Positions 36,386 to 45,824 of a DNA stretch of 64,000 nucleotides are shown here, one piece after another (positions within the stretch are counted from its first letter, which is position 1; the number at the start of each line of letters is the position of its first letter). Origin of the DNA: Planctomycetia bacterium (GTDB taxonomy: Bacteria; Planctomycetota; Planctomycetia; Pirellulales; UBA1268); NCBI GenBank assembly GCA_026401035.1, contig JAPLNR010000057.1, positions 1 through 64,000 of the forward strand. Reading direction: 5' to 3'. The translations under genes were made by a program, and so were the position numbers. The notes under the pieces are model-generated. The model did no database searches, was not told where the DNA came from, and saw only the letters and a list, made by a program, of their open reading frames with translations.

Positions 36386-37375
36386 ATGCGACTGGATTGG
36401 GCGAGTCTTCTCGAGGTGCTGCGGGGCTGTGGCCGCGTGGTGCTGACCAGCCATGTGCGCCCCGACTGCGACGCGCTCGGCAGCGAACTCGGCATGCTCG
36501 GCATCCTCGAGGCGATCGGCAAGGACGTGCGGATCGTCAACGCCCAGTCGACTCCCGCGGGCCTCAAGTGGATCGATCCCGCGAACCGGATCGAGTCGCT
36601 CCAGGACGGTGTGAAGAAGGAAGACCTCGCCGACCGCGACCTGTTTCTCGTGCTCGACACGAGCGCCTGGGCGCAGCTCGGGGCGATGGGCGACGTGGCG
36701 AAGACGATGCGGGAGAAGGTGCTCGTCGTCGACCACCACGTGAGCGAGGACGACCTCTCCGACCGCTGGTTCAAGGATACGTCTGCCGAGGCGACGGCCC
36801 GGATCGTCTACGAGATCGGCCTACGGCTCAGGGTGCCGCTCACCGAGCGGATCGCCACGCCGCTCTACGCCGGCCTGTCGACCGACACGGGCGGCTTCCG
36901 GTTTCCGTCCACTTCGGGCGAGACATTTCGCGTGGCGGCCCGGCTCGTCGACGCCGGCGCCAGTCCGCCGACGGTCTACCGCGAACTCTTCGAGCAGGAT
37001 TCGATCGCCCGGCTGCATCTCGTCGGCCGCACGCTGGCCGGCGCACAGATCTCCCACGACGGCAGGGTGATCACATCGACGGTCAGGCAGAGCGACATCA
37101 AGGAGGCACAGGCGCTGCCCGCCGACACCGAAGATCTCGTCAACCTCACGCTCGCCGTGAAGGGCACGGAACTCGCCGTGATCCTCATCGAGCAGCCCGA
37201 TGGCCGGATCAAGACGAGCTTCCGCAGCCGGAGCCACGTCGACTGCAATCTGCTGGCGGCCCGGTTTGGCGGTGGCGGACACAAGGCAGCGGCGGGCGCG
37301 ATCCTGCCGGGGCCGTTCGATGCGGCCCATGCGCTGGTGGCCACCGCCGTGGACGAGGCGTGGCGCAACGCGTAA
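36386..37375 (+). CDS. nrnA: DHH-family phosphoesterase (NrnA-like)
   Basis: Degrades short oligoribonucleotides and possibly pAp. The 329-residue protein has SHVRPDCDALGSELGM, VLDTSAW, VVDHHVSEDD (the DHH motif), STDTGGFRFPSTSGETF and the C-terminal DHHA1 domain ending FGGGGHKAAAG. AAGGAG lies five bases before the ATG at 36386. Oligoribonuclease versus pAp phosphatase activity cannot be told apart from sequence. Confidence 0.9.
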   Translation: MRLDWASLLEVLRGCGRVVLTSHVRPDCDALGSELGMLGILEAIGKDVRIVNAQSTPAGLKWIDPANRIESLQDGVKKEDLADRDLFLVLDTSAWAQLGAMGDVAKTMREKVLVVDHHVSEDDLSDRWFKDTSAEATARIVYEIGLRLRVPLTERIATPLYAGLSTDTGGFRFPSTSGETFRVAARLVDAGASPPTVYRELFEQDSIARLHLVGRTLAGAQISHDGRVITSTVRQSDIKEAQALPADTEDLVNLTLAVKGTELAVILIEQPDGRIKTSFRSRSHVDCNLLAARFGGGGHKAAAGAILPGPFDAAHALVATAVDEAWRNA

Positions 37376-37406
37376 AGTCCTGGGGTCTTCCATCAGGAGC
37401 AGTGCG

Positions 37407-37988
37407 ATGAACCGTCATCAAGGCAATGCGGATCGTGGTCAACCAGTCAGCGGCGGCCCGGCGGCGTCCGGCCGCAGGAATTTTTTGGCGGAGTTCGCCG
37501 CGATGGTCTGCGGTGGCCTGGCGTTCCTCGCGCCGGTCGGGGCGGGCGTCTGGATGTTTCTCGATCCGCTGCGGCGCCGCGGGGCGGCGGCCGCCTTCCT
37601 GCCGGTGACGGAGCTGTCGGGCATTCCGGATGACGGCGTGCCGCGGCAGTTTCCCGTGGTGGCCGATCGCGTCGATGCGTGGACGGGATTTGCCGCGGAG
37701 CCGATCGGGGCCGTCTATCTCTGCCGTCAGAAGGGATCTCAGACCGTCGAAGCGCTCTCCGCAACCTGCCCGCACGCCGGCTGCTTCGTCGAGATCGACA
37801 AGGCCGAGAAATGCTTCCGCTGCCCCTGCCACAACAGCCGGTTCACGATCGACGGCGGCATCGTGGCGCCGAGCCCGAGCCCGCGGGCGATGGACGGGCT
37901 GGAATGCCAGGTCGGCAAGAATGGCGCGGTCGCCGTGAAGTGGCAAAACTTTTATACCGGTATCGCTGAGAAGGTGGCCCGCCCATGA
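37407..37988 (+). CDS. Rieske iron-sulfur protein of a bc-type complex
   Basis: Accepts electrons from menaquinol and passes them to the cytochrome c part. The 193-residue protein has a twin-arginine-like start (SGRRNFLAEF), one membrane helix (about 31-52) and the 2Fe-2S ligands CPHAGC (121-126) and CPCHNS (139-144). AGGAG sits eight bases before the ATG. Its stop overlaps the cytochrome b start by four bases, a sign of translational coupling. Confidence 0.95.
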   Translation: MNRHQGNADRGQPVSGGPAASGRRNFLAEFAAMVCGGLAFLAPVGAGVWMFLDPLRRRGAAAAFLPVTELSGIPDDGVPRQFPVVADRVDAWTGFAAEPIGAVYLCRQKGSQTVEALSATCPHAGCFVEIDKAEKCFRCPCHNSRFTIDGGIVAPSPSPRAMDGLECQVGKNGAVAVKWQNFYTGIAEKVARP

Positions 37989-40030
37989 GCACGTCGCATC
38001 CAGACAAGCCGAAGCCCGGACTCCTCGGCCAGTTGGCCGACTTCTTCGATGACCGCACCGGCTACCGGGCCCTCGTCCACGAGGCGCTCTACGAGCGGGT
38101 GCCCGGCGGCGCCCGCTGGCGGTATGTCTGGGGCAGTACGCTCGTGTTCGCCTTTCTCACGCAGGTGATCACGGGGCTCGTACTCTGGTCGAGCTATTCC
38201 GCCAGTGCCCAGACGGCCTGGGAGAGCGTCTACTACATCCAGCACGAGATGACCGGAGGCTGGCTGCTCCGCGGAATCCACCACGTGATGGCGCAGGCGA
38301 TGGTGGTCTTGCTCGCGCTCCATCTGATGCAGGTCGTGATCGACGGTGCCTACCGGGCGCCCCGCGAGGTGAATTTCTGGCTGGGGCTCGTGCTCATGAT
38401 GCTGGTGCTCGGCATGGCGCTCACCGGCTACCTGCTGCCGTGGGACCAGAAGGGCTACTGGGCCACCCGCGTGGCGACGAATCTCGCCGGACTCGTGCCG
38501 CTCGTGGGGCCCTCGCTCCAACAGCTCGTCGTTGGTGGGCCCGATTACGGCCATCACACGCTCACCCGCTTCTTCGCCCTCCATGCCGGCTTCCTGCCGG
38601 CCACGCTCGTGATCATGCTCGTGGTGCACCTGTCGCTGTTCCGCAAGCACGGCCTGCACGCGAAGCAGCCGATCACGAAGCCCGATGCGATGTTCTGGCC
38701 CGACCAGGTGCTCAAGGACGCCGTGGCGATGCTGGCCGTGATGGCGGTGGTGCTCGGCGTGATCCTGATGCCGGCCCTGCGGGCGATGCTCGACGGCCGC
38801 CCGATCGTGCCGGGCGAACTCGGTGCCGAACTGGGTGCCCCGGCCGATCCCTCGCAGCCCTATGCCGCCGCGCGGCCGGAGTGGTATTTCCTCTTCCTCT
38901 TCCAGTTTCTGAAGGTCTTCGAGGGCTGGGGGGCGACGGGTGAATTCTTCGGCGCGATCGTGGTTCCGGGGCTGACCATGGCCGTGATGTTCCTGATGCC
39001 GATCCTTGGCCGCTGGAACCTCGGCCACCGGTTCAACGTCGCCTTCACGCTCGCGATCCTCGGCGGCGCGGGCCTGCTGACGGCGTTGGCCCTGAACGAA
39101 GACTACTGCGCCCGCTGGATCGATCCGGCGACATTTGCCGACGTCCGTGAGCTTCACGAGAAGACCGAAGGCGACCCTGCCAAGATCGCCGCGGCGCTGG
39201 GCAACGATCCGGGCAAGATCGCCGACTTCAAGAAGCGTCACAGGAAGTGGGACGCCTACCGCCACTCGCAGGCCTTTCTCGACGCCGCGGTACAGGCGAA
39301 GGTCGATGCCGAACGGTCGATCGAGCTGGCCGGAAGGCCGGAGAAGATTCCGCCCGCGGGAGCGCTGGAGCTCGTTCGCAACGATGCTCTGAGCCAGGGA
39401 CCAAAACTCTTCGCCCAGCATTGTGCAAGCTGCCATGCCCACGTCGATCCGGCGGCGGCCGGGGCGTCCGCACTGCTCGCCAAGGCTTCGGCGGCCAACC
39501 TCTTCGAGTTCGGCAAGGCCGCGTGGATGCGCGGCCTGCTCGATCCCAAGCAGGTCGCCGGCCCGGCCTACTTCGGCAACACGGCCCACAAGGAGGGCGA
39601 CATGGTGAACTTCGTCACCAACGATCTCACCGACCGCGACACCTGGAAGCCCGCCGACATCGAAGCCGTAATCGCCGCGATGGCTGCCGAGGCCGGGTTT
39701 GCCGACACGCAGGCACCGCCGGATCTGATCGAAAAGGGCAGGACGCTCATCGCCGACGGCGAGCGCTGTGGCGGCTGCCACAAGTTTGGCGACAATGACA
39801 TGGAGCTCGGCTCAGCGCCCGACATCACCGGCTGGGGCTCGAAGGAATGGCTCGTGGGGATCCTCACCGATCCAACCCACGAGCGGTTTTATGGCGACTC
39901 CAACGACCGCATGCCGAGCTTCGGCAAGGCCGACGAGGGGGCCATGCCGCTGCTCACGAGCCAGCAGATCGGCCTGATTGCCGACTGGCTCCGTGGCGAG
40001 TGGTACCGCCCCGCCGCCGCTGCGCACTGA
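37985..40030 (+). CDS. cytochrome b fused to di-haem cytochrome c
   Basis: A 681-residue membrane protein. The N-terminal half (to about 370) is cytochrome b: haem ligands fit His99/His113 and His200/His215, with PEWYF (298-302) at the quinol site. The spacing between the second pair, 14 residues, is that of b6-type proteins. The C-terminal 200 residues carry two c-type haem motifs, CASCH (480-484) and CGGCH (595-599). With the Rieske protein it would be a complete menaquinol:acceptor oxidoreductase with its own cytochrome c. Subunit IV helices seem included in the same chain. Confidence 0.95.
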   Translation: MSTSHPDKPKPGLLGQLADFFDDRTGYRALVHEALYERVPGGARWRYVWGSTLVFAFLTQVITGLVLWSSYSASAQTAWESVYYIQHEMTGGWLLRGIHHVMAQAMVVLLALHLMQVVIDGAYRAPREVNFWLGLVLMMLVLGMALTGYLLPWDQKGYWATRVATNLAGLVPLVGPSLQQLVVGGPDYGHHTLTRFFALHAGFLPATLVIMLVVHLSLFRKHGLHAKQPITKPDAMFWPDQVLKDAVAMLAVMAVVLGVILMPALRAMLDGRPIVPGELGAELGAPADPSQPYAAARPEWYFLFLFQFLKVFEGWGATGEFFGAIVVPGLTMAVMFLMPILGRWNLGHRFNVAFTLAILGGAGLLTALALNEDYCARWIDPATFADVRELHEKTEGDPAKIAAALGNDPGKIADFKKRHRKWDAYRHSQAFLDAAVQAKVDAERSIELAGRPEKIPPAGALELVRNDALSQGPKLFAQHCASCHAHVDPAAAGASALLAKASAANLFEFGKAAWMRGLLDPKQVAGPAYFGNTAHKEGDMVNFVTNDLTDRDTWKPADIEAVIAAMAAEAGFADTQAPPDLIEKGRTLIADGERCGGCHKFGDNDMELGSAPDITGWGSKEWLVGILTDPTHERFYGDSNDRMPSFGKADEGAMPLLTSQQIGLIADWLRGEWYRPAAAAH

Positions 40031-40048
40031 CTCGCCCGCGCCGGCTTC

Positions 40049-40178
40049 GGGCTGCCCACGCCCTCTCGCCGGACGCTCGCTTCGGGCATCCATGCCCTGC
40101 GCTCTCTCGATGCTGACTGCGCTCTCGGCATCCTGCCTTCGCTTGTCAGCAACGCCGTCTCGAGGGGATGGGCAGCCC
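40049..40178 (-). repeat. R2 repeat, copy b (inverted)
   Basis: GGGCTGCCCACGCCC at the left and GGGGATGGGCAGCCC at the right form inverted ends. Read on the minus strand it contains GGC-AGGAT-GCC and GGGC-ATGGAT-GCCC hairpins and the R2 right-end sequence GCGAGCGTCCGGCGA. It starts 18 bases after the cytochrome b-c stop. Confidence 0.75.
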
Positions 40179-40216
40179 AAAGCCTCTCCGTATTGAAATC
40201 CACAGCGGGAGGCGGA

Positions 40217-40347
40217 GGGCTACCCGTGCCCCAGGAGCCGGCGTATGCCGCCGAGCGCAGCCAGGATGGCGGAGCGAAGGCGGCATCCGAGCGAGCGAAG
40301 AACAGGATGTTCGCAGCGAGCGTCCGGCGATGGGGCATGGGTGGCCC
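40217..40347 (+). repeat. R2 repeat, copy c
   Basis: GGGCTACCCGTGCCCC (40217-40232) pairs with GGGGCATGGGTGGCCC (40332-40347). Two internal hairpins have the same AGGAT loop: GCC/GGC at 40260-40270 and GAAC/GTTC at 40300-40312. Copies b and c lie head to head in the 348-base gap, which holds nothing else I can identify. Confidence 0.75.
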
Positions 40348-40378
40348 TTCGCCGGTGCGCACCAGTTGAGCCAGTTCG

Positions 40379-41614
40379 CTATGTCATCCCGCCGAGCACC
40401 GTGGCCCGGGCCACGCGGCCGACGCCCACCATGTAGGCCGCCGTGCGGAGGCTCACCTTTCGCGACATGGAGAGCTGCCAGACCTGCTCGAAGGCCTCGG
40501 CGAGGATGCGATCGAGTTCCTGCCGCACGCGGTTGATGCCCCACTGGTAGTGTTGCCGGTTCTGGACCCACTCGAAATAGCTCGCGGTCACGCCGCCGGC
40601 GTTGACGAGGATGTCGGGCAGGACCGTAACGCCCCGCTCTTCGAAGACCGCGTCGGCTTCGGGTTCCACCGGCGCGTTGGCCGCCTCCACGATGATCGGC
40701 GCCCGCACCGTCGCCGCATTCGCCGTGGTGAGCACGCCGCCGAGCGCGGCCGGGATGAGCACGTCGCATTCAAGCGCGAGCAGTTCCACATTGGTCAGCG
40801 CATCGCCGCCGGTGTAGCCGTCGAGCCGGCCCGCGTGCGCCTGGGCAAACCGCAGCATGTCGAGGATGTCGAGCCCGTCGGCCCTGTGGAAGCCGCCGTG
40901 CGCGTCGCTCACCGCCACGATTTGGCATTCGGCATCGCGTAGAAACTTCGCCGTGTGCGTGCCGACGTTGCCGAAGCCCTGGATGGCGACCCGCGTGCCC
41001 GGGATGCGGCGGCCCAGCCGGCTCAGCAGCTTGAGCGTGAGACTGCCCACGCCGCGGCCGGTGGCCTCGTCGCGACCGGGAATGCCGTGATAGTCGACGG
41101 GCTTGCCCGTGACGCAGGCCGGCGAGAAGCCGTGGTACTTGTCGTACTGGTTCATGATCCACGCCATCACTTCCGGCGTGCTGCCCATGTCGGGGGCGGG
41201 GATGTCGACGTCGGGGCCGATGAGATCGTGGATCGCGTCGACGAACCGGCGGGTCACCCGCTCCAATTCACGTAGCGAGAGCCGGGAGGGATCGATGGCG
41301 ATGCCGCCCTTGGCGCCGCCGTAGGGCAGATCGACCACGGCAGTCTTCCAGGTCATCAGCGCGGCCAGCGCCCGCACCTCGTCGAGATCGACCTGCGGGT
41401 GGTAGCGGAGGCCACCCTTCATCGGCCCGCGGGCGTCGTTGTGCTGCACGCGGTAGCCGATGTAGGTCGCTACCTCGCCCGAATCGAGTTCGACCGGAAT
41501 CTGCACCTGCACCTCCCGCTTGGCCGTTAGCAGGAGCCGGCGGATGCTGTCGGACAGGTCGAGTTCGTCGGCCGCGCGGTCAAAGTAAATTCTGGTGGCT
41601 TCGCTGGAACGCAT
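40379..41614 (-). CDS. gdhA: Glu/Leu/Phe/Val dehydrogenase, probably glutamate dehydrogenase
   Basis: Interconverts glutamate and 2-oxoglutarate plus ammonia. The 411-residue protein has [41 protein letters not shown] (substrate lysines), PAPDMGST, an NAD(P) Rossmann motif in [16 protein letters not shown] and the C-terminal [20 protein letters not shown]. Glutamate is the most common substrate in this subgroup. AGGAGA lies 12 bases before the ATG. It is divergent from the pseudokinase gene, with 151 bases between. Confidence 0.93.
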   Translation of the reverse strand: MRSSEATRIYFDRAADELDLSDSIRRLLLTAKREVQVQIPVELDSGEVATYIGYRVQHNDARGPMKGGLRYHPQVDLDEVRALAALMTWKTAVVDLPYGGAKGGIAIDPSRLSLRELERVTRRFVDAIHDLIGPDVDIPAPDMGSTPEVMAWIMNQYDKYHGFSPACVTGKPVDYHGIPGRDEATGRGVGSLTLKLLSRLGRRIPGTRVAIQGFGNVGTHTAKFLRDAECQIVAVSDAHGGFHRADGLDILDMLRFAQAHAGRLDGYTGGDALTNVELLALECDVLIPAALGGVLTTANAATVRAPIIVEAANAPVEPEADAVFEERGVTVLPDILVNAGGVTASYFEWVQNRQHYQWGINRVRQELDRILAEAFEQVWQLSMSRKVSLRTAAYMVGVGRVARATVLGGMT

Positions 41615-41765
41615 GGTCCGGTGGCTCTCCTGACGGCGCGGCTCGATGAACGGCCTTGCGATCTTATCGGTGGGCCTTTCCCGGTCACAAGCCGGGACCG
41701 CGTGGCACAGCAGGAACGAAACCCGTTAAGATTGGGCTGGAAGACGCGTGTCGAGGATGCAGCCG

Positions 41766-44700
41766 ATGCCGATGCCAACCCCCGAGGAACTCTGGAAGCT
41801 CGTCGCCGACACCGGGCTCGCCGACCACGACCAGATCGAAGGCCTGCGACGCGAGTTCGGTCGCGACAGCCTGCCTCCCGGCATCGGCGGCGCGGCCGTG
41901 ACGGAATTGCTGGCGAAATGGCTGGTACGGCGGAAGGTGCTCACGATCTGGCAGGCCCGCCGGCTGGTTCGCGGTGACCGGGGCCCATTTTTTCTCGGCG
42001 ACTATCGGCTCCTGGAACGTCTCGAGACGAGCGGCGCGAAGGGAACGCTCCTGCGGGCCCGTCACGAGCCCTCGGGCCGCGGTGTCTGCCTGATGCTGCT
42101 CGATGCGCCGCTCTGCCGGCAGCTCGAGATCTGGACCGACATCGTGCAACGGACGGGCGCGGCCCACCAGGCGAGCGACCCGATGACGAGCCGCACCTGG
42201 GCCCTCGAGCAGAGCGGATCGCAACGCTTCATCATCTGCGAGGACGTCGTGGGCACGTCGCTCGCTGCAGAGCTCGCCGCCGGCGGTCCGCTGCCAATCA
42301 CGGAGGCAGGGCCGCTTCTTGTGGCCAGCGCCCGCGCGGTGGCCGAACTGCACCGGCTGGGCGTGGTGCATGGCGGCATCTCGCTCGACAGCCTGAGGCG
42401 CGAGCCGCCCGCCAACGGCGGCGGCAATCCCCCGGCTGGCTCCGTGGCCCCGGCGGGCCGGGTGCGACTCCTGCAGTTTCCTCTGGTCGCCGACCCGCAC
42501 GTGGTGCCGCAGCGGCCGCCGCTCGACACCCCGGAGTCGATCCAGCGGCTCGGCATGAAGGCCTGCTTCGTGGCTCCCGAACTGCTTCTGCCGGCGAGCA
42601 GTTGCGACGCGCGGAGCGACGTCTACGCATTGGGCTGTGTCTTTCACGCGCTGCTCACGGGCACGCCACCCTGCTGGCAGGGAGACGCCCAGCAGTCGCT
42701 TTCCCAGGCGGCGTTCGTCGGCCCGCCGCCGCTGGGTCCGCCACGGGTGCCGATCGAGGTGGCAACGCTCATCTCCTACATGGTGGCCCACGATCCGGCG
42801 GCCCGTTATGCAACGGCGGCCGATGCGGCCGATGCGATCGCCCTCTGCCTGGGGATGCCAGCCGTGTCACCAACGCTGCCCGTCCAGCGGCCGTTCATTG
42901 CCGCCGCCGCCGCGCAGCCGCAGCCCGCGCTGGCGGCTGCCCGGCCACCACAGGCACCTCCCGTTCAGACGGGAGCGACCGCATGGGAGCCGATCGTGAA
43001 TCCGGCAGCATCGGTCGCCCCGCTCAGTCAACGGCCAGCGAAGCCGCGGCGACCGCGATGGGTCGGCCTGGGGTTGGCGGCCGCTGCGGTCGTCACCGCA
43101 GGGGCTGTCGCGTTCATGTTTCTCCCCGCAACGCCCGAGAAGCCACCAACACCTGCTGAGCCGCCGGCGGTGGCAACGGTCGACGCGCCGACTTCCGATC
43201 CGGATCCGGCGGCCTCGCCACCGGTGCCGGACGAGCCACCGAAACCCAGGCCGTCGGCGGCCACCGAAACTCAGGTCGTCGATTCGGAAACGCTCCCGTG
43301 GGCATCGCCGACCCGCGGAACGCCGCCGACACTCGCCTACCTGCCACCCGGATCGCAACTCATCCTGCTCGCGCGGCCCGCCGACATCACGGCCAGCGCC
43401 GAGGGGCGGCTCTTTCTCCGCGCGCTCGGCCCGCGGGTCGAACAGGCGCTCGAACTGGCCGCGGCGGCTTGCGGCTGTGGCCCGGAGGCCATCGATTCGA
43501 TCCAGGCCGGCTGGCAGGCGGGCGGGCCGGACGAGGTTATTGGCGGCTACGCGATCAGCGGACTCGAGCCGTTTCCAGTCGCTGCCGATCCCGATCTCCG
43601 TGAGGCAGCCTGGGGAAAAACCGCGGAAACGAAACTGGAGGGCGAGACCATCCACGTCGGGCCGTCACTCGCCTTCTGGCTTCCTTCTCGGGCGGCGGGG
43701 CAGGTACTCGTCGCGGCGCCCGAAAAGCTACTTCTCGAAATGCTCGAGTCCGATCGCCAGGCCGAGGAGAATCGCGGCACAGAGGTGGCGGACGATGCAA
43801 AGCCCGCTGCCGGCCGGCGGGAGCAACTCGAGGCGAATCTGTCGCCCGATCTCGAGGCCCTGGTCGGCATGCTCGATGGCACCCGCCACGTCACGCTCTT
43901 CGGCTCTCCCAACTACCTTCTGCACGACGGCCGGCCGGTCTTCGCCGGGCCATTGGCGAAGCTGATCGATCCGCTCGGCGGGTTTCTGGGCAGCGACCTG
44001 CAGGCGGCCGCACTGTCGCTGCACTGCGGCGAGAATTTCTACATCGAACTCGACTGTATCGCCCCGACCCGCACGCCCGCCAGGAAACTGGCGGACACGC
44101 TCGCCACAAAAATCGACTCCCTCGCCGACTCGATTGAGAACTACTGCAACACGCTCGATCCGCATCCCTACGGCCGCAAGCTCGTGATGCGTCTGCCACG
44201 GATGCTCAGCGTCGTGGCTGGCAGCCTGCGGTTTGGCGGCGAGGGCAGGGGGGTGATTGTGAACTGCCATCTGCCGGAGCATGCGGCCCACAATCTCGTG
44301 CTGGCCGCGGAACTCGCCATCGAACAGCCCCCCGGCGCCGCGGCCACGGCCATGGCCGGCCAGCCCGCCGCCACTGCCACGCCACAGTCGGCCCGCGACC
44401 GGGTGCAGAAAAAGATTTCGTTGGTCTTCGCCCGGGACACGCTCGAGAAATCGATCCAGATGATTGCCGACGAAATCGGCATGCCGATCGAGATCGTCGG
44501 GAAGGATCTGGAACTCGAAGGCATCACGAAGAACCAGTCGTTCGGCCTCGAGGAACGGGATCAGACGGCCGATGCAGTCCTGCGAACGATCCTTGCCAAG
44601 AGCAACCCGGACGGCAAACTGGTTTATGTGTTCCGCGCGAAGGACGGCGCGGAGGTGATCGAGATCACGACCCGTGCGGCAGCCGCCAAGCGTGGCGACA

Positions 44701-44774
44701 CGCTGCCGCCCGGGTTCGAGAAGGGCCCGGCGGCCGGCGCACCACCTGAGAAACCGGAGAAGAAAAAGAAATGA
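41766..44774 (+). CDS. membrane-anchored protein kinase-like protein lacking catalytic residues (pseudokinase)
   Basis: A 1002-residue protein. Residues about 1-80 are the helical region common before planctomycete kinases; about 80-370 have a kinase-like fold with [10 protein letters not shown] and [19 protein letters not shown]. The catalytic residues are gone: no VAIK lysine (CLMLLD), HGGIS in place of HRD, QFP in place of DFG. A Pro/Ala-rich linker leads to a transmembrane helix (about 436-458, [19 protein letters not shown]), a large extracellular domain and an STN-like C-terminal domain ([19 protein letters not shown]). GAGG supports the start at 41766; 41757 is also possible. A sensory or scaffold role is inference. 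Confidence 0.85.
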   Translation: MPMPTPEELWKLVADTGLADHDQIEGLRREFGRDSLPPGIGGAAVTELLAKWLVRRKVLTIWQARRLVRGDRGPFFLGDYRLLERLETSGAKGTLLRARHEPSGRGVCLMLLDAPLCRQLEIWTDIVQRTGAAHQASDPMTSRTWALEQSGSQRFIICEDVVGTSLAAELAAGGPLPITEAGPLLVASARAVAELHRLGVVHGGISLDSLRREPPANGGGNPPAGSVAPAGRVRLLQFPLVADPHVVPQRPPLDTPESIQRLGMKACFVAPELLLPASSCDARSDVYALGCVFHALLTGTPPCWQGDAQQSLSQAAFVGPPPLGPPRVPIEVATLISYMVAHDPAARYATAADAADAIALCLGMPAVSPTLPVQRPFIAAAAAQPQPALAAARPPQAPPVQTGATAWEPIVNPAASVAPLSQRPAKPRRPRWVGLGLAAAAVVTAGAVAFMFLPATPEKPPTPAEPPAVATVDAPTSDPDPAASPPVPDEPPKPRPSAATETQVVDSETLPWASPTRGTPPTLAYLPPGSQLILLARPADITASAEGRLFLRALGPRVEQALELAAAACGCGPEAIDSIQAGWQAGGPDEVIGGYAISGLEPFPVAADPDLREAAWGKTAETKLEGETIHVGPSLAFWLPSRAAGQVLVAAPEKLLLEMLESDRQAEENRGTEVADDAKPAAGRREQLEANLSPDLEALVGMLDGTRHVTLFGSPNYLLHDGRPVFAGPLAKLIDPLGGFLGSDLQAAALSLHCGENFYIELDCIAPTRTPARKLADTLATKIDSLADSIENYCNTLDPHPYGRKLVMRLPRMLSVVAGSLRFGGEGRGVIVNCHLPEHAAHNLVLAAELAIEQPPGAAATAMAGQPAATATPQSARDRVQKKISLVFARDTLEKSIQMIADEIGMPIEIVGKDLELEGITKNQSFGLEERDQTADAVLRTILAKSNPDGKLVYVFRAKDGAEVIEITTRAAAAKRGDTLPPGFEKGPAAGAPPEKPEKKKK

Positions 44775-45787
44775 TCATCGTCATGCAGGCGGGCACGGCC
44801 CCGGCCGATCTCGACCGGGTGGTGGCTCGCGTCGAGGCGTTGAAACTCCGTCCGCACGTGATCGTGGGGACGGAGCGGACGGTGGTCGCCGTGGTCGGCG
44901 ATGAACGCGATGCCATGGGGGCCGGATTTGAGATGCTGCCCGGCGTGGCCTCCGTTCTGCCGATCCTCGCGCCCTATAAGGTGGCCAGCCGCGAGGTTCA
45001 GGCCGAGCCGACGATCGTGACGGCGGGACCGCTCGTGGTCGGCGGAAAGTCGATCGGCGTGATTGCCGGCCCCTGCTCGGTCGAGAGCAGCGAGCAGATC
45101 GTCGGTACAGCCCGCGCCGTGAAGGCGGCCGGGGCCACGGGACTGCGTGGCGGGGCGTTCAAGCCGCGGACGAGCCCCTACAGTTTCCAGGGCATGAAGG
45201 AGCGGGGGCTCGAACTGCTGGCCGAGGCGCGGGCCGAGACGGGCCTGGCGATCGTGACGGAGGTGGTGGCCCCCGAGGATGTTCCGCTCGTGGTCCAGTA
45301 TGCCGACGTGCTGCAGGTGGGAGCCCGCAACATGCAGAACTACCGCCTGCTCGAGGCGGTGGGCCGCACACAGACGCCCGTGCTCCTGAAACGCGGGCCG
45401 GCGGCGACCGTGGAGGAACTGCTGCTCGCGGCCGAATACATTCTCGACGCCGGCAATCGGCAGGTGATGCTCTGCGAGAGGGGCATCCGCACCTTCGAGG
45501 CACACACCCGATTCACGCTCCCGCTGGCGACTGTTCCCTGGCTGCATGCGCGAACCCACCTCCCGGTGGTCGTCGACCCCAGCCACGGCACGGGTCACGC
45601 GAACCTCGTCGAGAGCATGGCGGCGGCGAGCGTGGCGGCCGGCGCCGACGGCCTGATCATCGAGGTGCACCCCGATCCCAAGTGCGCCTCGAGCGACGGC
45701 GCCCAAACGCTCGACTTCGCCGCCTTCGAAAGGATGATGCAGGTCTGCCGCCGCGTCGCCGAGGCGGTCGGCCGCACGCTGGCATAG
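44771..45787 (+). CDS. aroF: 3-deoxy-7-phosphoheptulonate synthase with N-terminal regulatory domain
   Basis: First step of aromatic amino acid synthesis, joining PEP and erythrose 4-phosphate. The 338-residue protein has a ferredoxin-like N-terminal domain (about 1-70), as in Thermotoga-type enzymes where it mediates feedback inhibition, then the barrel with [44 protein letters not shown] and VDPSHGTGH. Its ATG overlaps the pseudokinase stop by four bases, an odd pairing that implies coupled translation. Confidence 0.95.
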   Translation: MIIVMQAGTAPADLDRVVARVEALKLRPHVIVGTERTVVAVVGDERDAMGAGFEMLPGVASVLPILAPYKVASREVQAEPTIVTAGPLVVGGKSIGVIAGPCSVESSEQIVGTARAVKAAGATGLRGGAFKPRTSPYSFQGMKERGLELLAEARAETGLAIVTEVVAPEDVPLVVQYADVLQVGARNMQNYRLLEAVGRTQTPVLLKRGPAATVEELLLAAEYILDAGNRQVMLCERGIRTFEAHTRFTLPLATVPWLHARTHLPVVVDPSHGTGHANLVESMAAASVAAGADGLIIEVHPDPKCASSDGAQTLDFAAFERMMQVCRRVAEAVGRTLA

Positions 45788-45794
45788 CCGCGCC

Positions 45795-45821
45795 GGCTCG
45801 GGGCTGCCCATGCCCCGAGCC
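45795..45821. terminator. bidirectional hairpin terminator between aroF and mgtE
   Basis: GGCTCGGGGC-TGCCCAT-GCCCCGAGCC is a perfect 10-base stem in the 37-base gap between convergent genes. The loop contains the R2-end sequence CTGCCCAT, so the hairpin may be built from an R2 fragment. No U-tract on either side. Confidence 0.6.
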
Positions 45822-45824
45822 TCC

